In this document: positions 21,471 to 34,627 of the stretch, piece by piece
Layout: every line of letters starts with the position of its first letter
Numbering within the stretch: position 1 is the first letter of the stretch
Assembly (NCBI GenBank): GCA_037783545.1
Contig: JBBELK010000488.1
Span: 1-64,000 of the forward strand
DNA: 64,000 nt
From: Henricia sp. BOLD:AAB3569
Lineage: Eukaryota; Echinodermata; Asteroidea; Spinulosida; Echinasteridae
Reading direction: 5' to 3'
Made by a program: the position numbers and the translations under genes
Notes under the pieces: generated by a model
Told to the model about the DNA's origin: nothing
The model's database searches: none
Seen by the model: the letters and a program-made list of their open reading frames with translations, nothing else

Positions 21471-24400
21471 TTGACAGACTTTCGCTGGGAAATGGCAGAA
21501 AAATTTCAGAGTTTAGAAAAAAAGGGGTTGGCGCTTCCTGGTTGCTCCCGCAACCTGTGGCTGTCTGTACACACCTCTTTGGTGTACTCCTGACTCGTGC
21601 GCATGCTCAGTCCTTCGGACTGTCGTTGACACGGCCCAGTTTGGGACGGGATTTTGGTCAAAGTGTGGTCCAAACGTCGGCAAATTTGGAGGTGGAAAAA
21701 TGTTCCGACGAACTTCAAATTTTGCATGCTCCAAAGACTCTATATTGCGCACTTGTCCTAACAAATTGACAGACTTTCGCCGGGAAATGGCAGAGAAATT
21801 TCAGAGTTTAGAAAAAAAAGGGGTTGGCGCTTCCTGGATGCTCCCGCAACCTGTGGCTGTCTGTACACACCTCTTTGGTGTACTCCTGACTCGTGCGCAT
21901 GCTCAGTCCTTCGGACTGTCGTTGACACGGCCCAGTTTGGGACGGGATTTTGGTCAAAGTGTGGTCCAAACGTCGGCAAATTTGGAGGTCGAAAAATGTT
22001 CCGACGAACTTCAAATTTTGCATGCTCCAAAGACTCTATATTGCGCACTTGTCCTAAAAAATTGACAGACTTTCGCCGGGAAATGGCAGAGAAATTTCAG
22101 AGTTTAGAAAAAAAAGGGGTTGACGCTTCCTGGATGCTCCCGCAACCTGTGGCTGTCTGTACACACCTCTTTGGTGTACTCCTGACTCGTGCGCATGCTC
22201 AGTCCTTCGGACTGTCGTTGACACGGCCCAGTTTGGGACGGGATTTTGGTCAAAGTGTGGTCCAAACGTCGGCAAATTTGGAGGTCGAAAAATGTTCCGA
22301 CGAACTTCAAATTTTGCATGCTCCAAAGACTCTATATTGCGCACTTGTCCTAAAAAATTGACAGACTTTCGCCGGGAAATGGCAGAGAAATTTCAGAGTT
22401 TAGAAAAAAAAGGGGTTGGCGCTTCCTGGTTGCTCCCGCAACCTGTGGCTGTCGGTACACACCTCTTTGGTGTACTCCTGACTCGTGCGCATGCTCAGTC
22501 CTTCGGACTGTCGTTGACACGGCCCAGTTTGGGACGGGATTTTGGTCAAAGTGTGGTCCAAACGTCGGCAAATTTGGAGGTCGAAAAATGTTCCGACGAA
22601 CTTCAAATTTTGCATGCTCCAAAGACTCTATATTGCGCACTTGTCCTACAAAATTGACAGACTTTCGCCGGGAAATGGCAGAGAAATTTCAGAGTTTAAA
22701 AAAAAAGGGGTTGGCGCTTCCTGGTTGCTCCCGCAACCTGTGGCTGTCTGTACACACCTCTTTGGTGTACTCCTGACTCGTGCGCATGCTCAGTCCTTCG
22801 GACTGTCGTTGACACGGCCCAGTTTGGGACGGGATTTTGGTCAAAGTGTGGTCCAAACGTCGGCAAATTTGGAGGTGGAAAAATGTTCCGACGAACTTCA
22901 AATTTTGCATGCTCCAAAGACTCTATATTGCGCACTTGTCCTAAAAAATTGACAGACTTTCGCCGGGAAATGGCAGAGAAATTTCAGAGTTTAGAAAAAA
23001 AAAGGGGTTGGCGCTTCCTGGATGCTCCCGCAACCTGTGGTTGTCTGTACACACCTCTTTGGTGTACTCCTGACTCGTGCGCATGCTCAGTCCTTCGGAC
23101 TGTCGTTGACACGGCCCAGTTTGGGACGGGATTTTGGTCAAAGTGTGGTCCAAACGTCGGCAAATTTGGAGGTCGAAAAATGTTCCGACGAACTTCAAAT
23201 TTTGCATGCTCCAAAGACTCTATATTGCGCACTTGTCCTAAAAAATTGACAGACTTTCGCCGGGAAATGGCAGAGAAATTTCAGAGTTTAGAAAAAAAAG
23301 GGGTTGGCGCTTCCTGGATGCTTCCGCAACCTGTGGCTGTCTGTACACACCTCTTTGGTGTACTCCTGACTCGTGCGCATGCTCAGTCCTTCGGACTGTC
23401 GTTGACACGGCCCAGTTTGGGACGGGATTTTGGTCAAAGTGTGGTCCAAACGTCGGCAAATTTGGAGGTCGAAAAATGTTCCGACGAACTTCAAATTTTG
23501 CATGCTCCAAAGACTCTATATTGCGCACTTGTCCTAACAAATTGACAGACTTTCGCCGGGAAATGGCAGAGAAATTTCAGAGTTTAGAAAAAAAAGGGGT
23601 TGGCGCTTCCTGGTTGCTCCCGCAACCTGTGGCTGTCTGTACACACCTCTTTGGTGTACTCCTGACTCGTGCGCATGCTCAGTCCTTCGGACTGTCGTTG
23701 ACACGGCCCAGTTTGGGACGGGATTTTGGTCAAAGTGTGGTCCAAACGTCGGTAAATTTGGAGGTCGAAAAATGTTCCGACGAACTTCAAATTTTGCATG
23801 CTCCAAAGACTCTATATTGCGCACTTGTCCTAAAAAATTGACAGACTTTCGCCGGGAAATGGCAGAGAAATTTCAGAGTTTAGAAAAAAAGGGGTTGGCG
23901 CTTCCTGGATGCTCCCGCAACCTGTGGCTGTCTGTACACACCTCTTTGGTGTACTCCTGACTCGTGCGCATGCTCAGTCCTTCGGACTGTCGTTGACACG
24001 GCCCAGTTTGGGACGGGATTTTGGTCAAAGTGTGGTCCAAACGTCGGCAAATTTGGAGGTCGAAAAATGTTCCGACGAACTTCAAATTTTGCATGCTCCA
24101 AAGACTCTATATTGCGCACTTGTCCTAAACAATTGACAGACTTTCGCCGGGAAATGGCAGATAAATTTCAGAGTTTAGAAAAAAAGGGGTTGGCGCTTCC
24201 TGGATATTCCCGCAACCTGTGGCTGTCTGTACACACCTCTTTGGTGTACTCCTGACTCGTGCGCATGCTCAGTCCTTCGGACTGTCGTTGACACGGCTCA
24301 GTTTGGGACGGGATTTTGGTCAAAGTGTGGTCCAAACGTCGGCAAATTTTGAGGTCGAAAAATGTTCCGACGAACTTCAAATTTTGCATGCTCCAAAGAC

Positions 24401-25310
24401 TCTATATTGCGCACTTGTCCTAAAAAATTGACAGACTTTCGCCGGGAAATGGCAGAGAAATTTCAGAGTTTAGAAAAAAAAGGGGTTGGCGCTTCCTGGA
24501 TGCTCCCGCAACCTGTGGCTGTCTGTACACACCTCTTTGGTGTACTCCTGACTCGTGCGCATGCTCAGTCCTTCGGACTGTCGTTGACACGGCCCAGTTT
24601 GGGACGGGATTTTGGTCAAAGTGTGGTCCAAACGTCGGCAAATTTGGAGGTCGAAAAATGTTCCGACGAACTTCAAATTTTGCATGCTCCAAAGACTCTA
24701 TATTGCGCACTTGTCCTACAAAATTGACAGACTTTCGCCGGGAAATGGCAGAGAAATTTCAGAGTTTAAAAAAAAAGGGGTTGGCGCTTCCTGGTTGCTC
24801 CCGCAACCTGTGGCTGTCTGTACACACCTCTTTGGTGTACTCCTGACTCGTGCGCATGCTCAGTCCTTCGGACTGTCGTTGACACGGCCCAGTTTGGGAC
24901 GGGATTTTGGTCAAAGTGTGGTCCAAACGTCGGCAAATTTGGAGGTGGAAAAATGTTCCGACGAACTTCAAATTTTGCATGCTCCAAAGACTCTATATTG
25001 CGCACTTGTCCTAAAAAATTGACAGACTTTCGCCGGGAAATGGCAGAGAAATTTCAGAGTTTAGAAAAAAAAAGGGGTTGGCGCTTCCTGGATGCTCCCG
25101 CAACCTGTGGTTGTCTGTACACACCTCTTTGGTGTACTCCTGACTCGTGCGCATGCTCAGTCCTTCGGACTGTCGTTGACACGGCCCAGTTTGGGACGGG
25201 ATTTTGGTCAAAGTGTGGTCCAAACGTCGGCAAATTTGGAGGTCGAAAAATGTTCCGACGAACTTCAAATTTTGCATGCTCCAAAGACTCTATATTGCGC
25301 ACTTGTCCTA
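19822..25310 (+). repeat. 5.49-kb duplicated segment, copy 1 (offset 5,887)
   Basis: It holds the right part of S, S', T, C, F, G and W of cassette 2, then 2,070-bp HOR copies A and B (B truncated). The match to 25709-31197 starts after the CTGTAC/CGGTAC difference (19821 against 25708) and ends at the CCTACA/CCTAAA difference (25311 against 31198). By eye only a few differences were noted inside it. Confidence 0.88.
22654..24723 (+). repeat. 2,070-bp 7-monomer HOR, copy A
   Basis: Starts 22654, 22949, 23246, 23542, 23838, 24133, 24428. Ordered markers: GTTTAAAAAAAAAGG and GAGGTGGAAA; GTGGTTGTCTG; GATGCTTCCGC; GTCGGTAAATTT; A7; CAGATAAATTT with GGATATTCCC, ACGGCTCAG and AAATTTTGAGG; then a plain unit followed by CCTACAAAATT. 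Confidence 0.92.
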
Positions 25311-25315
25311 CAAAA
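24724..25315 (+). repeat. 2,070-bp HOR, copy B, truncated to 2 of 7 monomers
   Basis: Monomers 24724 and 25019 carry the first two markers in order. The series then breaks: the next unit (25316) has GTCGGTACA and GTCGGTAAATTT, joining marker words that elsewhere belong to different units, and leads into cassette 3. Confidence 0.85.
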
Positions 25316-25611
25316 TTGACAGACTTTCGCCGGGAAATGGCAGAGAAATTTCAGAGTTTAGAAAAAAAAGGGGTTGGCGCTTCCTGGTTGCTCCCGCAAC
25401 CTGTGGCTGTCGGTACACACCTCTTTGGTGTACTCCTGACTCGTGCGCATGCTCAGTCCTTCGGACTGTCGTTGACACGGCCCAGTTTGGGACGGGATTT
25501 TGGTCAAAGTGTGGTCCAAACGTCGGTAAATTTGGAGGTCGAAAAATGTTCCGACGAACTTCAAATTTTGCATGCTCCAAAGACTCTATATTGCGCACTT
25601 GTCCTACAAAA

Positions 25612-27357
25612 TTGACAGACTTTCGCCGGGAAATGGCAGAGAAATTTCAGAGTTTAGAAAAAAAAGGGGTTGGCGCTTCCTGGTTGCTCCCGCAACCTGT
25701 GGCTGTCGGTACACACCTCTTTGGTGTACTCCTGACTCGTGCGCATGCTCAGTCCTTCGGACTGTCGTTGGGACGGGATTTTGGTCAAAGTGTGGTCCAA
25801 AAGTCGGCAAATTTGGAGGTCGAAAAATGTTCCGACGAACTTCAAATTTTGCATGCTCCAAAGACTCTATATTGCGCACTTGTCCTAAAAAATTGACAGA
25901 CTTTCGCCGGGAAATGGCAGAGAAATTTCAGAGTTTAGAAAAAAAAGGGGTTGGCGCTTCCTGGATGCTCCCGCAACCTGTGGCTGTCTGTACACACCTC
26001 TTTGGTGTACTCCTGACTCGTGCGCATGTTCAGTCCTTCGGACTGTCGTTGGGACGGGATTTTGGTCAAAGTGTGGTCCAAACGTCGGCAAATTTGGAGG
26101 TCGAAAAATGTTCCGACGAACTTCAAATTGTGCATGCTCCAAAGACTCTATATTGCGCACTTGTCCTAAAAAATTGACTGACTTTCGCCGGAAAATGGCA
26201 GAGAAATTTCAGAGTTTAGAAATAAAAGGGGTTGGCGCTTCCTGGATGCTCCCGCAACCTGTGGCTGTCTGTACACACCTCTTTGGTGTACTCCTGACTC
26301 GTGCGCATGCTCAGTCCTTCGGACTGTCGTTGACACGGCCCAGTTTGGGACGGGATTTTGGTCAAAGTGTGGTCCAAACGTCGGCAAATTTGGAGGTCGA
26401 AAAATGTTCCGACGAACTTCAAATTTTGCATGCTCCAAAGACTCAATATTGCGCACTTGTCCTAAAAAATTGACAGACTTTCGCCGGGAAATGGCAGAGA
26501 AATTTCAGAGTCTAGAAAAAAAAGGGGTTGGCGCTTCCTGGATGCTCCCGCAACCTGTGGCTGTCTGTACACACCTCTTTGGTGTACTCATGACTCGTGC
26601 GCATGCTCAGTCCTTCGGACTGTCGTTGACACGGCCCAGTTTGGGACGGGATTTTGGTCAAAGTGTGGTCCAAACGTCGGCAAATTTGGAGGTCGAAAAA
26701 TGTTCCGACGAACTTCAAATTTTGCATGCTCCAAAGACTCTATATTGCGCACTTGTCCTAAAAAATTGACAGACTTTCGCCGGGAAATGGCAGAGAAATT
26801 TCAGAGTTTAGAAAAAAAAGGGGTTGGCGCTTTCTGGATGCTCCCGCAACCTGTGGCTGTCTGTACACACCTCTTTGGTGTACTCCTGACTCGTGCGCAT
26901 GCTCAGTCCTTCGGACTGTCGTTGACACGGCCCAGTTTGGGACGGGATTTTGGTCAAAGTGTGGTCCAAACGTCGGCAAATTTGGAGGTCGAAAAATGTT
27001 CCGACGAACTTCAAATTTTGCATGCTCCAAAGACTCTATATTGCGCACGTGTCCTAAAAAATTGACAGACTTTCGCCGGGAAATGGCAGAGAAATTTCAG
27101 AGTTTAGAAAAAAAAGGGGTTGGCGCTTCCTGGTTGCTCCCGCAACCTGTGGCTGTCGGTACACACCTCTTTGGTGTACTCCTGACTCGTGCGCATGCTC
27201 AGTCCTTCGGACTGTCGTTGACACGGCCCAGTTTGGGACGGGATTTTGGTCAAAGTGTGGTCCAAACGTCGGCAAATTTGGAGGTCGAAAAATGTTCCGA
27301 CGAACTTCAAATTTTGCATGCTCCAAAGACTCTATATTGCGCACTTGTCCTAAAAAA
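25612..27357 (+). repeat. 1,746-bp cassette S-S'-T-C-F-G, copy 3
   Basis: Starts: S 25612, S' 25893, T 26174, C 26470, F 26766, G 27062. From 25709 it follows copy 2 at offset 5,887 (CCAAAAGTCGG, GAGTCTAGAA). The left part of S differs from copy 2 (GGTTGCTCC, TCGGTACAC). It is followed by W unit 27358. Confidence 0.92.
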
Positions 27358-30300
27358 TTGACAGACTTTCGCTGGGAAATGGCAGAGAAATTTCAGAGTT
27401 TAGAAAAAAAGGGGTTGGCGCTTCCTGGTTGCTCCCGCAACCTGTGGCTGTCTGTACACACCTCTTTGGTGTACTCCTGACTCGTGCGCATGCTCAGTCC
27501 TTCGGACTGTCGTTGACACGGCCCAGTTTGGGACGGGATTTTGGTCAAAGTGTGGTCCAAACGTCGGCAAATTTGGAGGTGGAAAAATGTTCCGACGAAC
27601 TTCAAATTTTGCATGCTCCAAAGACTCTATATTGCGCACTTGTCCTAACAAATTGACAGACTTTCGCCGGGAAATGGCAGAGAAATTTCAGAGTTTAGAA
27701 AAAAAAGGGGTTGGCGCTTCCTGGATGCTCCCGCAACCTGTGGCTGTCTGTACACACCTCTTTGGTGTACTCCTGACTCGTGCGCATGCTCAGTCCTTCG
27801 GACTGTCGTTGACACGGCCCAGTTTGGGACGGGATTTTGGTCAAAGTGTGGTCCAAACGTCGGCAAATTTGGAGGTCGAAAAATGTTCCGACGAACTTCA
27901 AATTTTGCATGCTCCAAAGACTCTATATTGCGCACTTGTCCTAAAAAATTGACAGACTTTCGCCGGGAAATGGCAGAGAAATTTCAGAGTTTAGAAAAAA
28001 AAGGGGTTGACGCTTCCTGGATGCTCCCGCAACCTGTGGCTGTCTGTACACACCTCTTTGGTGTACTCCTGACTCGTGCGCATGCTCAGTCCTTCGGACT
28101 GTCGTTGACACGGCCCAGTTTGGGACGGGATTTTGGTCAAAGTGTGGTCCAAACGTCGGCAAATTTGGAGGTCGAAAAATGTTCCGACGAACTTCAAATT
28201 TTGCATGCTCCAAAGACTCTATATTGCGCACTTGTCCTAAAAAATTGACAGACTTTCGCCGGGAAATGGCAGAGAAATTTCAGAGTTTAGAAAAAAAAGG
28301 GGTTGGCGCTTCCTGGTTGCTCCCGCAACCTGTGGCTGTCGGTACACACCTCTTTGGTGTACTCCTGACTCGTGCGCATGCTCAGTCCTTCGGACTGTCG
28401 TTGACACGGCCCAGTTTGGGACGGGATTTTGGTCAAAGTGTGGTCCAAACGTCGGCAAATTTGGAGGTCGAAAAATGTTCCGACGAACTTCAAATTTTGC
28501 ATGCTCCAAAGACTCTATATTGCGCACTTGTCCTACAAAATTGACAGACTTTCGCCGGGAAATGGCAGAGAAATTTCAGAGTTTAAAAAAAAAGGGGTTG
28601 GCGCTTCCTGGTTGCTCCCGCAACCTGTGGCTGTCTGTACACACCTCTTTGGTGTACTCCTGACTCGTGCGCATGCTCAGTCCTTCTGACTGTCGTTGAC
28701 ACGGCCCAGTTTGGGACGGGATTTTGGTCAAAGTGTGGTCCAAACGTCGGCAAATTTGGAGGTGGAAAAATGTTCCGACGAACTTCAAATTTTGCATGCT
28801 CCAAAGACTCTATATTGCGCACTTGTCCTAAAAAATTGACAGACTTTCGCCGGGAAATGGCAGAGAAATTTCAGAGTTTAGAAAAAAAAAGGGGTTGGCG
28901 CTTCCTGGATGCTCCCGCAACCTGTGGTTGTCTGTACACACCTCTTTGGTGTACTCCTGACTCGTGCGCATGCTCAGTCCTTCGGACTGTCGTTGACACG
29001 GCCCAGTTTGGGACGGGATTTTGGTCAAAGTGTGGTCCAAACGTCGGCAAATTTGGAGGTCGAAAAATGTTCCGACGAACTTCAAATTTTGCATGCTCCA
29101 AAGACTCTATATTGCGCACTTGTCCTAAAAAATTGACAGACTTTCGCCGGGAAATGGCAGAGAAATTTCAGAGTTTAGAAAAAAAAGGGGTTGGCGCTTC
29201 CTGGATGCTTCCGCAACCTGTGGCTGTCTGTACACACCTCTTTGGTGTACTCCTGACTCGTGCGCATGCTCAGTCCTTCGGACTGTCGTTGACACGGCCC
29301 AGTTTGGGACGGGATTTTGGTCAAAGTGTGGTCCAAACGTCGGCAAATTTGGAGGTCGAAAAATGTTCCGACGAACTTCAAATTTTGCATGCTCCAAAGA
29401 CTCTATATTGCGCACTTGTCCTAACAAATTGACAGACTTTCGCCGGGAAATGGCAGAGAAATTTCAGAGTTTAGAAAAAAAAGGGGTTGGCGCTTCCTGG
29501 TTGCTCCCGCAACCTGTGGCTGTCTGTACACACCTCTTTGGTGTACTCCTGACTCGTGCGCATGCTCAGTCCTTCGGACTGTCGTTGACACGGCCCAGTT
29601 TGGGACGGGATTTTGGTCAAAGTGTGGTCCAAACGTCGGTAAATTTGGAGGTCGAAAAATGTTCCGACGAACTTCAAATTTTGCATGCTCCAAAGACTCT
29701 ATATTGCGCACTTGTCCTAAAAAATTGACAGACTTTCGCCGGGAAATGGCAGAGAAATTTCAGAGTTTAGAAAAAAAGGGGTTGGCGCTTCCTGGATGCT
29801 CCCGCAACCTGTGGCTGTCTGTACACACCTCTTTGGTGTACTCCTGACTCGTGCGCATGCTCAGTCCTTCGGACTGTCGTTGACACGGCCCAGTTTGGGA
29901 CGGGATTTTGGTCAAAGTGTGGTCCAAACGTCGGCAAATTTGGAGGTCGAAAAATGTTCCGACGAACTTCAAATTTTGCATGCTCCAAAGACTCTATATT
30001 GCGCACTTGTCCTAAACAATTGACAGACTTTCGCCGGGAAATGGCAGATAAATTTCAGAGTTTAGAAAAAAAGGGGTTGGCGCTTCCTGGATATTCCCGC
30101 AACCTGTGGCTGTCTGTACACACCTCTTTGGTGTACTCCTGACTCGTGCGCATGCTCAGTCCTTCGGACTGTCGTTGACACGGCTCAGTTTGGGACGGGA
30201 TTTTGGTCAAAGTGTGGTCCAAACGTCGGCAAATTTTGAGGTCGAAAAATGTTCCGACGAACTTCAAATTTTGCATGCTCCAAAGACTCTATATTGCGCA

Positions 30301-31197
30301 CTTGTCCTAAAAAATTGACAGACTTTCGCCGGGAAATGGCAGAGAAATTTCAGAGTTTAGAAAAAAAAGGGGTTGGCGCTTCCTGGATGCTCCCGCAACC
30401 TGTGGCTGTCTGTACACACCTCTTTGGTGTACTCCTGACTCGTGCGCATGCTCAGTCCTTCGGACTGTCGTTGACACGGCCCAGTTTGGGACGGGATTTT
30501 GGTCAAAGTGTGGTCCAAACGTCGGCAAATTTGGAGGTCGAAAAATGTTCCGACGAACTTCAAATTTTGCATGCTCCAAAGACTCTATATTGCGCACTTG
30601 TCCTACAAAATTGACAGACTTTCGCCGGGAAATGGCAGAGAAATTTCAGAGTTTAAAAAAAAAGGGGTTGGCGCTTCCTGGTTGCTCCCGCAACCTGTGG
30701 CTGTCTGTACACACCTCTTTGGTGTACTCCTGACTCGTGCGCATGCTCAGTCCTTCGGACTGTCGTTGACACGGCCCAGTTTGGGACGGGATTTTGGTCA
30801 AAGTGTGGTCCAAACGTCGGCAAATTTGGAGGTGGAAAAATGTTCCGACGAACTTCAAATTTTGCATGCTCCAAAGACTCTATATTGCGCACTTGTCCTA
30901 AAAAATTGACAGACTTTCGCCGGGAAATGGCAGAGAAATTTCAGAGTTTAGAAAAAAAAAGGGGTTGGCGCTTCCTGGATGCTCCCGCAACCTGTGGTTG
31001 TCTGTACACACCTCTTTGGTGTACTCCTGACTCGTGCGCATGCTCAGTCCTTCGGACTGTCGTTGACACGGCCCAGTTTGGGACGGGATTTTGGTCAAAG
31101 TGTGGTCCAAACGTCGGCAAATTTGGAGGTCGAAAAATGTTCCGACGAACTTCAAATTTTGCATGCTCCAAAGACTCTATATTGCGCACTTGTCCTA
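25709..31197 (+). repeat. 5.49-kb duplicated segment, copy 2 (offset 5,887)
   Basis: This is the partner of 19822-25310. Private difference: 28687 reads TTCTGAC instead of TTCGGAC, breaking the monomer hairpin. The left boundary falls inside a monomer, as expected of recombination between misaligned repeats. Confidence 0.88.
28541..30610 (+). repeat. 2,070-bp 7-monomer HOR, copy C
   Basis: Starts 28541, 28836, 29133, 29429, 29725, 30020, 30315, with all seven markers of copy A in order at offset 5,887. Confidence 0.92.
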
Positions 31198-32680
31198 AAA
31201 AATTGACAGACTTTCGCCGGGAAATGGCAGAGAAATTTCAGAGTTTAGAAAAAAAAGGGGTTGGCGCTTCCTGGATGCTTCCGCAACCTGTGGCTGTCTG
31301 TACACACCTCTTTGGTGTACTCCTGACTCGTGCGCATGCTCAGTCCTTCGGACTGTCGTTGACACGGCCCAGTTTGGGACGGGATTTTGGTCAAAGTGTG
31401 GTCCAAACGTCGGCAAATTTGGAGGTCGAAAAATGTTCCGACGAACTTCAAATTTTGCATGCTCCAAAGACTCTATATTGCGCACTTGTCCTAACAAATT
31501 GACAGACTTTCGCCGGGAAATGGCAGAGAAATTTCAGAGTTTAGAAAAAAAAGGGGTTGGCGCTTCCTGGTTGCTCCCGCAACCTGTGGCTGTCTGTACA
31601 CACCTCTTTGGTGTACTCCTGACTCGTGCGCATGCTCAGTCCTTCGGACTGTCGTTGACACGGCCCAGTTTGGGACGGGATTTTGGTCAAAGTGTGGTCC
31701 AAACGTCGGTAAATTTGGAGGTCGAAAAATGTTCCGACGAACTTCAAATTTTGCATGCTCCAAAGACTCTATATTGCGCACTTGTCCTAAAAAATTGACA
31801 GACTTTCGCCGGGAAATGGCAGAGAAATTTCAGAGTTTAGAAAAAAAGGGGTTGGCGCTTCCTGGATGCTCCCGCAACCTGTGGCTGTCTGTACACACCT
31901 CTTTGGTGTACTCCTGACTCGTGCGCATGCTCAGTCCTTCGGACTGTCGTTGACACGGCCCAGTTTGGGACGGGATTTTGGTCAAAGTGTGGTCCAAACG
32001 TCGGCAAATTTGGAGGTCGAAAAATGTTCCGACGAACTTCAAATTTTGCATGCTCCAAAGACTCTATATTGCGCACTTGTCCTAAACAATTGACAGACTT
32101 TCGCCGGGAAATGGCAGATAAATTTCAGAGTTTAGAAAAAAAGGGGTTGGCGCTTCCTGGATATTCCCGCAACCTGTGGCTGTCTGTACACACCTCTTTG
32201 GTGTACTCCTGACTCGTGCGCATGCTCAGTCCTTCGGACTGTCGTTGACACGGCTCAGTTTGGGACGGGATTTTGGTCAAAGTGTGGTCCAAACGTCGGC
32301 AAATTTTGAGGTCGAAAAATGTTCCGACGAACTTCAAATTTTGCATGCTCCAAAGACTCTATATTGCGCACTTGTCCTAAAAAATTGACAGACTTTCGCC
32401 GGGAAATGGCAGAGAAATTTCAGAGTTTAGAAAAAAAAGGGGTTGGCGCTTCCTGGATGCTCCCGCAACCTGTGGCTGTCTGTACACACCTCTTTGGTGT
32501 ACTCCTGACTCGTGCGCATGCTCAGTCCTTCGGACTGTCGTTGACACGGCCCAGTTTGGGACGGGATTTTGGTCAAAGTGTGGTCCAAACGTCGGCAAAT
32601 TTGGAGGTCGAAAAATGTTCCGACGAACTTCAAATTTTGCATGCTCCAAAGACTCTATATTGCGCACTTGTCCTAAAAAA
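30611..32680 (+). repeat. 2,070-bp 7-monomer HOR, copy D
   Basis: Starts 30611, 30906, 31203, 31499, 31795, 32090, 32385. It is in direct tandem with copy C. The final junction reads CCTAAAAAATT rather than CCTACAAAATT, marking where the series passes into the 3.72-kb HOR. Confidence 0.92.
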
Positions 32681-33568
32681 TTGACAGACTTTCGCCGGGA
32701 AATGGCAGAGAAATTTCAGAGTTTAGAAAAAAAAGGGGTTGGCGCTTCCTGGTTGCTCCCGCAACCTGTGGCTGTCTGTACACACCTCTTTGGTGTACTC
32801 CTGACTCGTGCGCATGCTCAGTCCTCCGGACTGTCGTTGACACGGCCCAGTTTGGGACGGGATTTTGGTCAAAGTGTGGTCCAAACGTCGGCAAATTTGG
32901 AGGTCGAAAAATGTTCCGACGAACTTCAAATTGTGCATGCTCCAAAGACTCTATATTGCGCACTTGTCCTAAAAAATTGACAGACTTTCGCCGGGAAATG
33001 GCAGAGAAATTTCAGAGTTTAGAAAAAAAAGGGGGTTGGCGCTTCCTGGATGCTCCCGCAACCTGTGGCTGTCTGTACACACCTCTTTGGTGTACTCCTG
33101 ACTCGTGCGCATGCTCAGTCCTTCGGACTGTCGTTGACACGGCCCAGTTTGGGACGGGATTTTGGTCAAAGTGTGGTCCAAACGTCGGAAAATTTGGAGG
33201 TCGAAAAATGTTCCGACGAACTTCAAATTTTGCATGCTCCAAAGACTCTATATTGCGCACTTGTCCTAAAAAATTGACAGACTTTCGCCGGGAAATGGCA
33301 GAGAAATTTCAGAGTTTAGAAAAAAAAGGGGTTGGCGCTTCCTGGATGCTCCGCAACCTGTGGCTGTCTGTACACACCTCTTTGGTGTACTCCTGACTCG
33401 TGCGCATGCTCAGTCCTCCGGACTGTCGTTGACACGGCCCAGTTTGGGACGGGATTTTGGTCAAAGTGTGGTCCAAACGTCGGCAAATTTGGAGGTCGAA
33501 AAATGTTCCGACGAACTTCAAATTTTGCATGCTCCAAAGACTCTATATTGCGCACTTGTCCTAAAAAA
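32681..33568 (+). repeat. Marked trimer (CTCCGG / GTCGGAAAA / GCTCCGC), copy 2
   Basis: Monomers 32681, 32977 and 33274, with the same ordered markers as 5334-6221 at offset 27,347. Confidence 0.85.
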
Positions 33569-34190
33569 TTGACAGACTTTCGCCGGGAAATGGCAGAGAA
33601 ATTTCAGAGTTTAGAAAAAAAGGGGTTGGCGCTTCCTGGATGCTCCCGCAACCTGTGGCTGTCTGTACACACCTCTTTGGTGTACTCCTGACTCGTGCGC
33701 ATGCTCAGTCCTTCGGACTGTCGTTGACACGCCCCAGTTTGGGACGGGATTTTGGTCAAAGTGTGGTCCAAACGTCGGCAAATTTGGAGGTCGAACAATG
33801 TTCCGACGAACTTCAAATTTTGCATGCTCCAAAGACTCTATATTGCGCACTTGTCCTAAAAAATTGACAGACTTTCGCAGGAAAATGGCAGAGAAATTTC
33901 AGAGTTTAGAAAAAAAAGGGGTTGGCGCTTCCTGAATGCTCCCGCAACCTGTGGCTGTCTGTACACACCTCTTTGGTGTACTCCTGACTCGTGCGCATGC
34001 TCAGTCCTTCGGACTGTCGTTTACACGGCCCAGTTTGGGACGGGATTTTGGTCATAGTGTGGTCCAAACGTCGGCAAATTTGGAGGTCGAAAAATGTTCC
34101 GACGAACTTTAAATTTGGCATGCTCCAAAGACTCTATATTGCGCACTTGTCCTAAACAATTGACAGACTTTCGCCGGAAATGGCAGAGAA

Positions 34191-34377
34191 GTTGTTGTTG
34201 TTGTATATTTTATGGCATATTCGGCAACTAAGGCCCTTTATGCCATCAACTATACGGTTTTAGCTTAACTATACTATATTATCAGCTTGAGATGACGAAG
34301 AAGGAGTTGCAGTTTTAGAAGTGGGAGGAAAACCCCCAGAGAAATGCCCCAGGGAAAACCCACGCGGTCAAGTAGGG
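34191..34377 (-). mobile_element. SINE-like retroposon insertion, copy 2 (187 bp)
   Basis: The same element sits at the same satellite position, with the same 12-bp flanking repeat AATGGCAGAGAA (34179-34190, 34378-34389). It differs from copy 1 by TGGCATATTCGG for TGGCATCTTCGG (shared with copy 3) and by one G lost in CCAGGGAAAACC. The host monomer also lost one G just upstream (GCCGGAAATGG). An identical site in all four copies indicates one original insertion later copied with its surroundings. Confidence 0.87.
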
Positions 34378-34627
34378 AATGGCAGAGAAATTTCAGAGTT
34401 TAGAAAAAAAAGGGGTTGGCGCTTCTTGGATGCTCCCGCAACCTGTGGCTGTCTGTACACACCTCTTTGGTGTAATCCTGACTCGTGCGCATGCTCAGTC
34501 CTTCGGACTGTCGTTGACACGGCCCAGTTTGGGACGGGATTTTGGTCAAAGTGTGGTCCAAACGTTCCGACGAACTTCAAATTTTGCATGCTCCAAAGAC
34601 TCTATATTGCGCACTTGTCCTAAAAAA
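34378..34627 (+). repeat. Post-insertion half monomer with 26-bp deletion
   Basis: CCAAACGT joins directly to TCCGACG at 34565/34566, removing 26 bp that include the left CGTCGG arm. The two break ends share GT. The same junction is at 38290/38291, but the equivalent units after elements 1 and 4 are full length. Confidence 0.88.
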
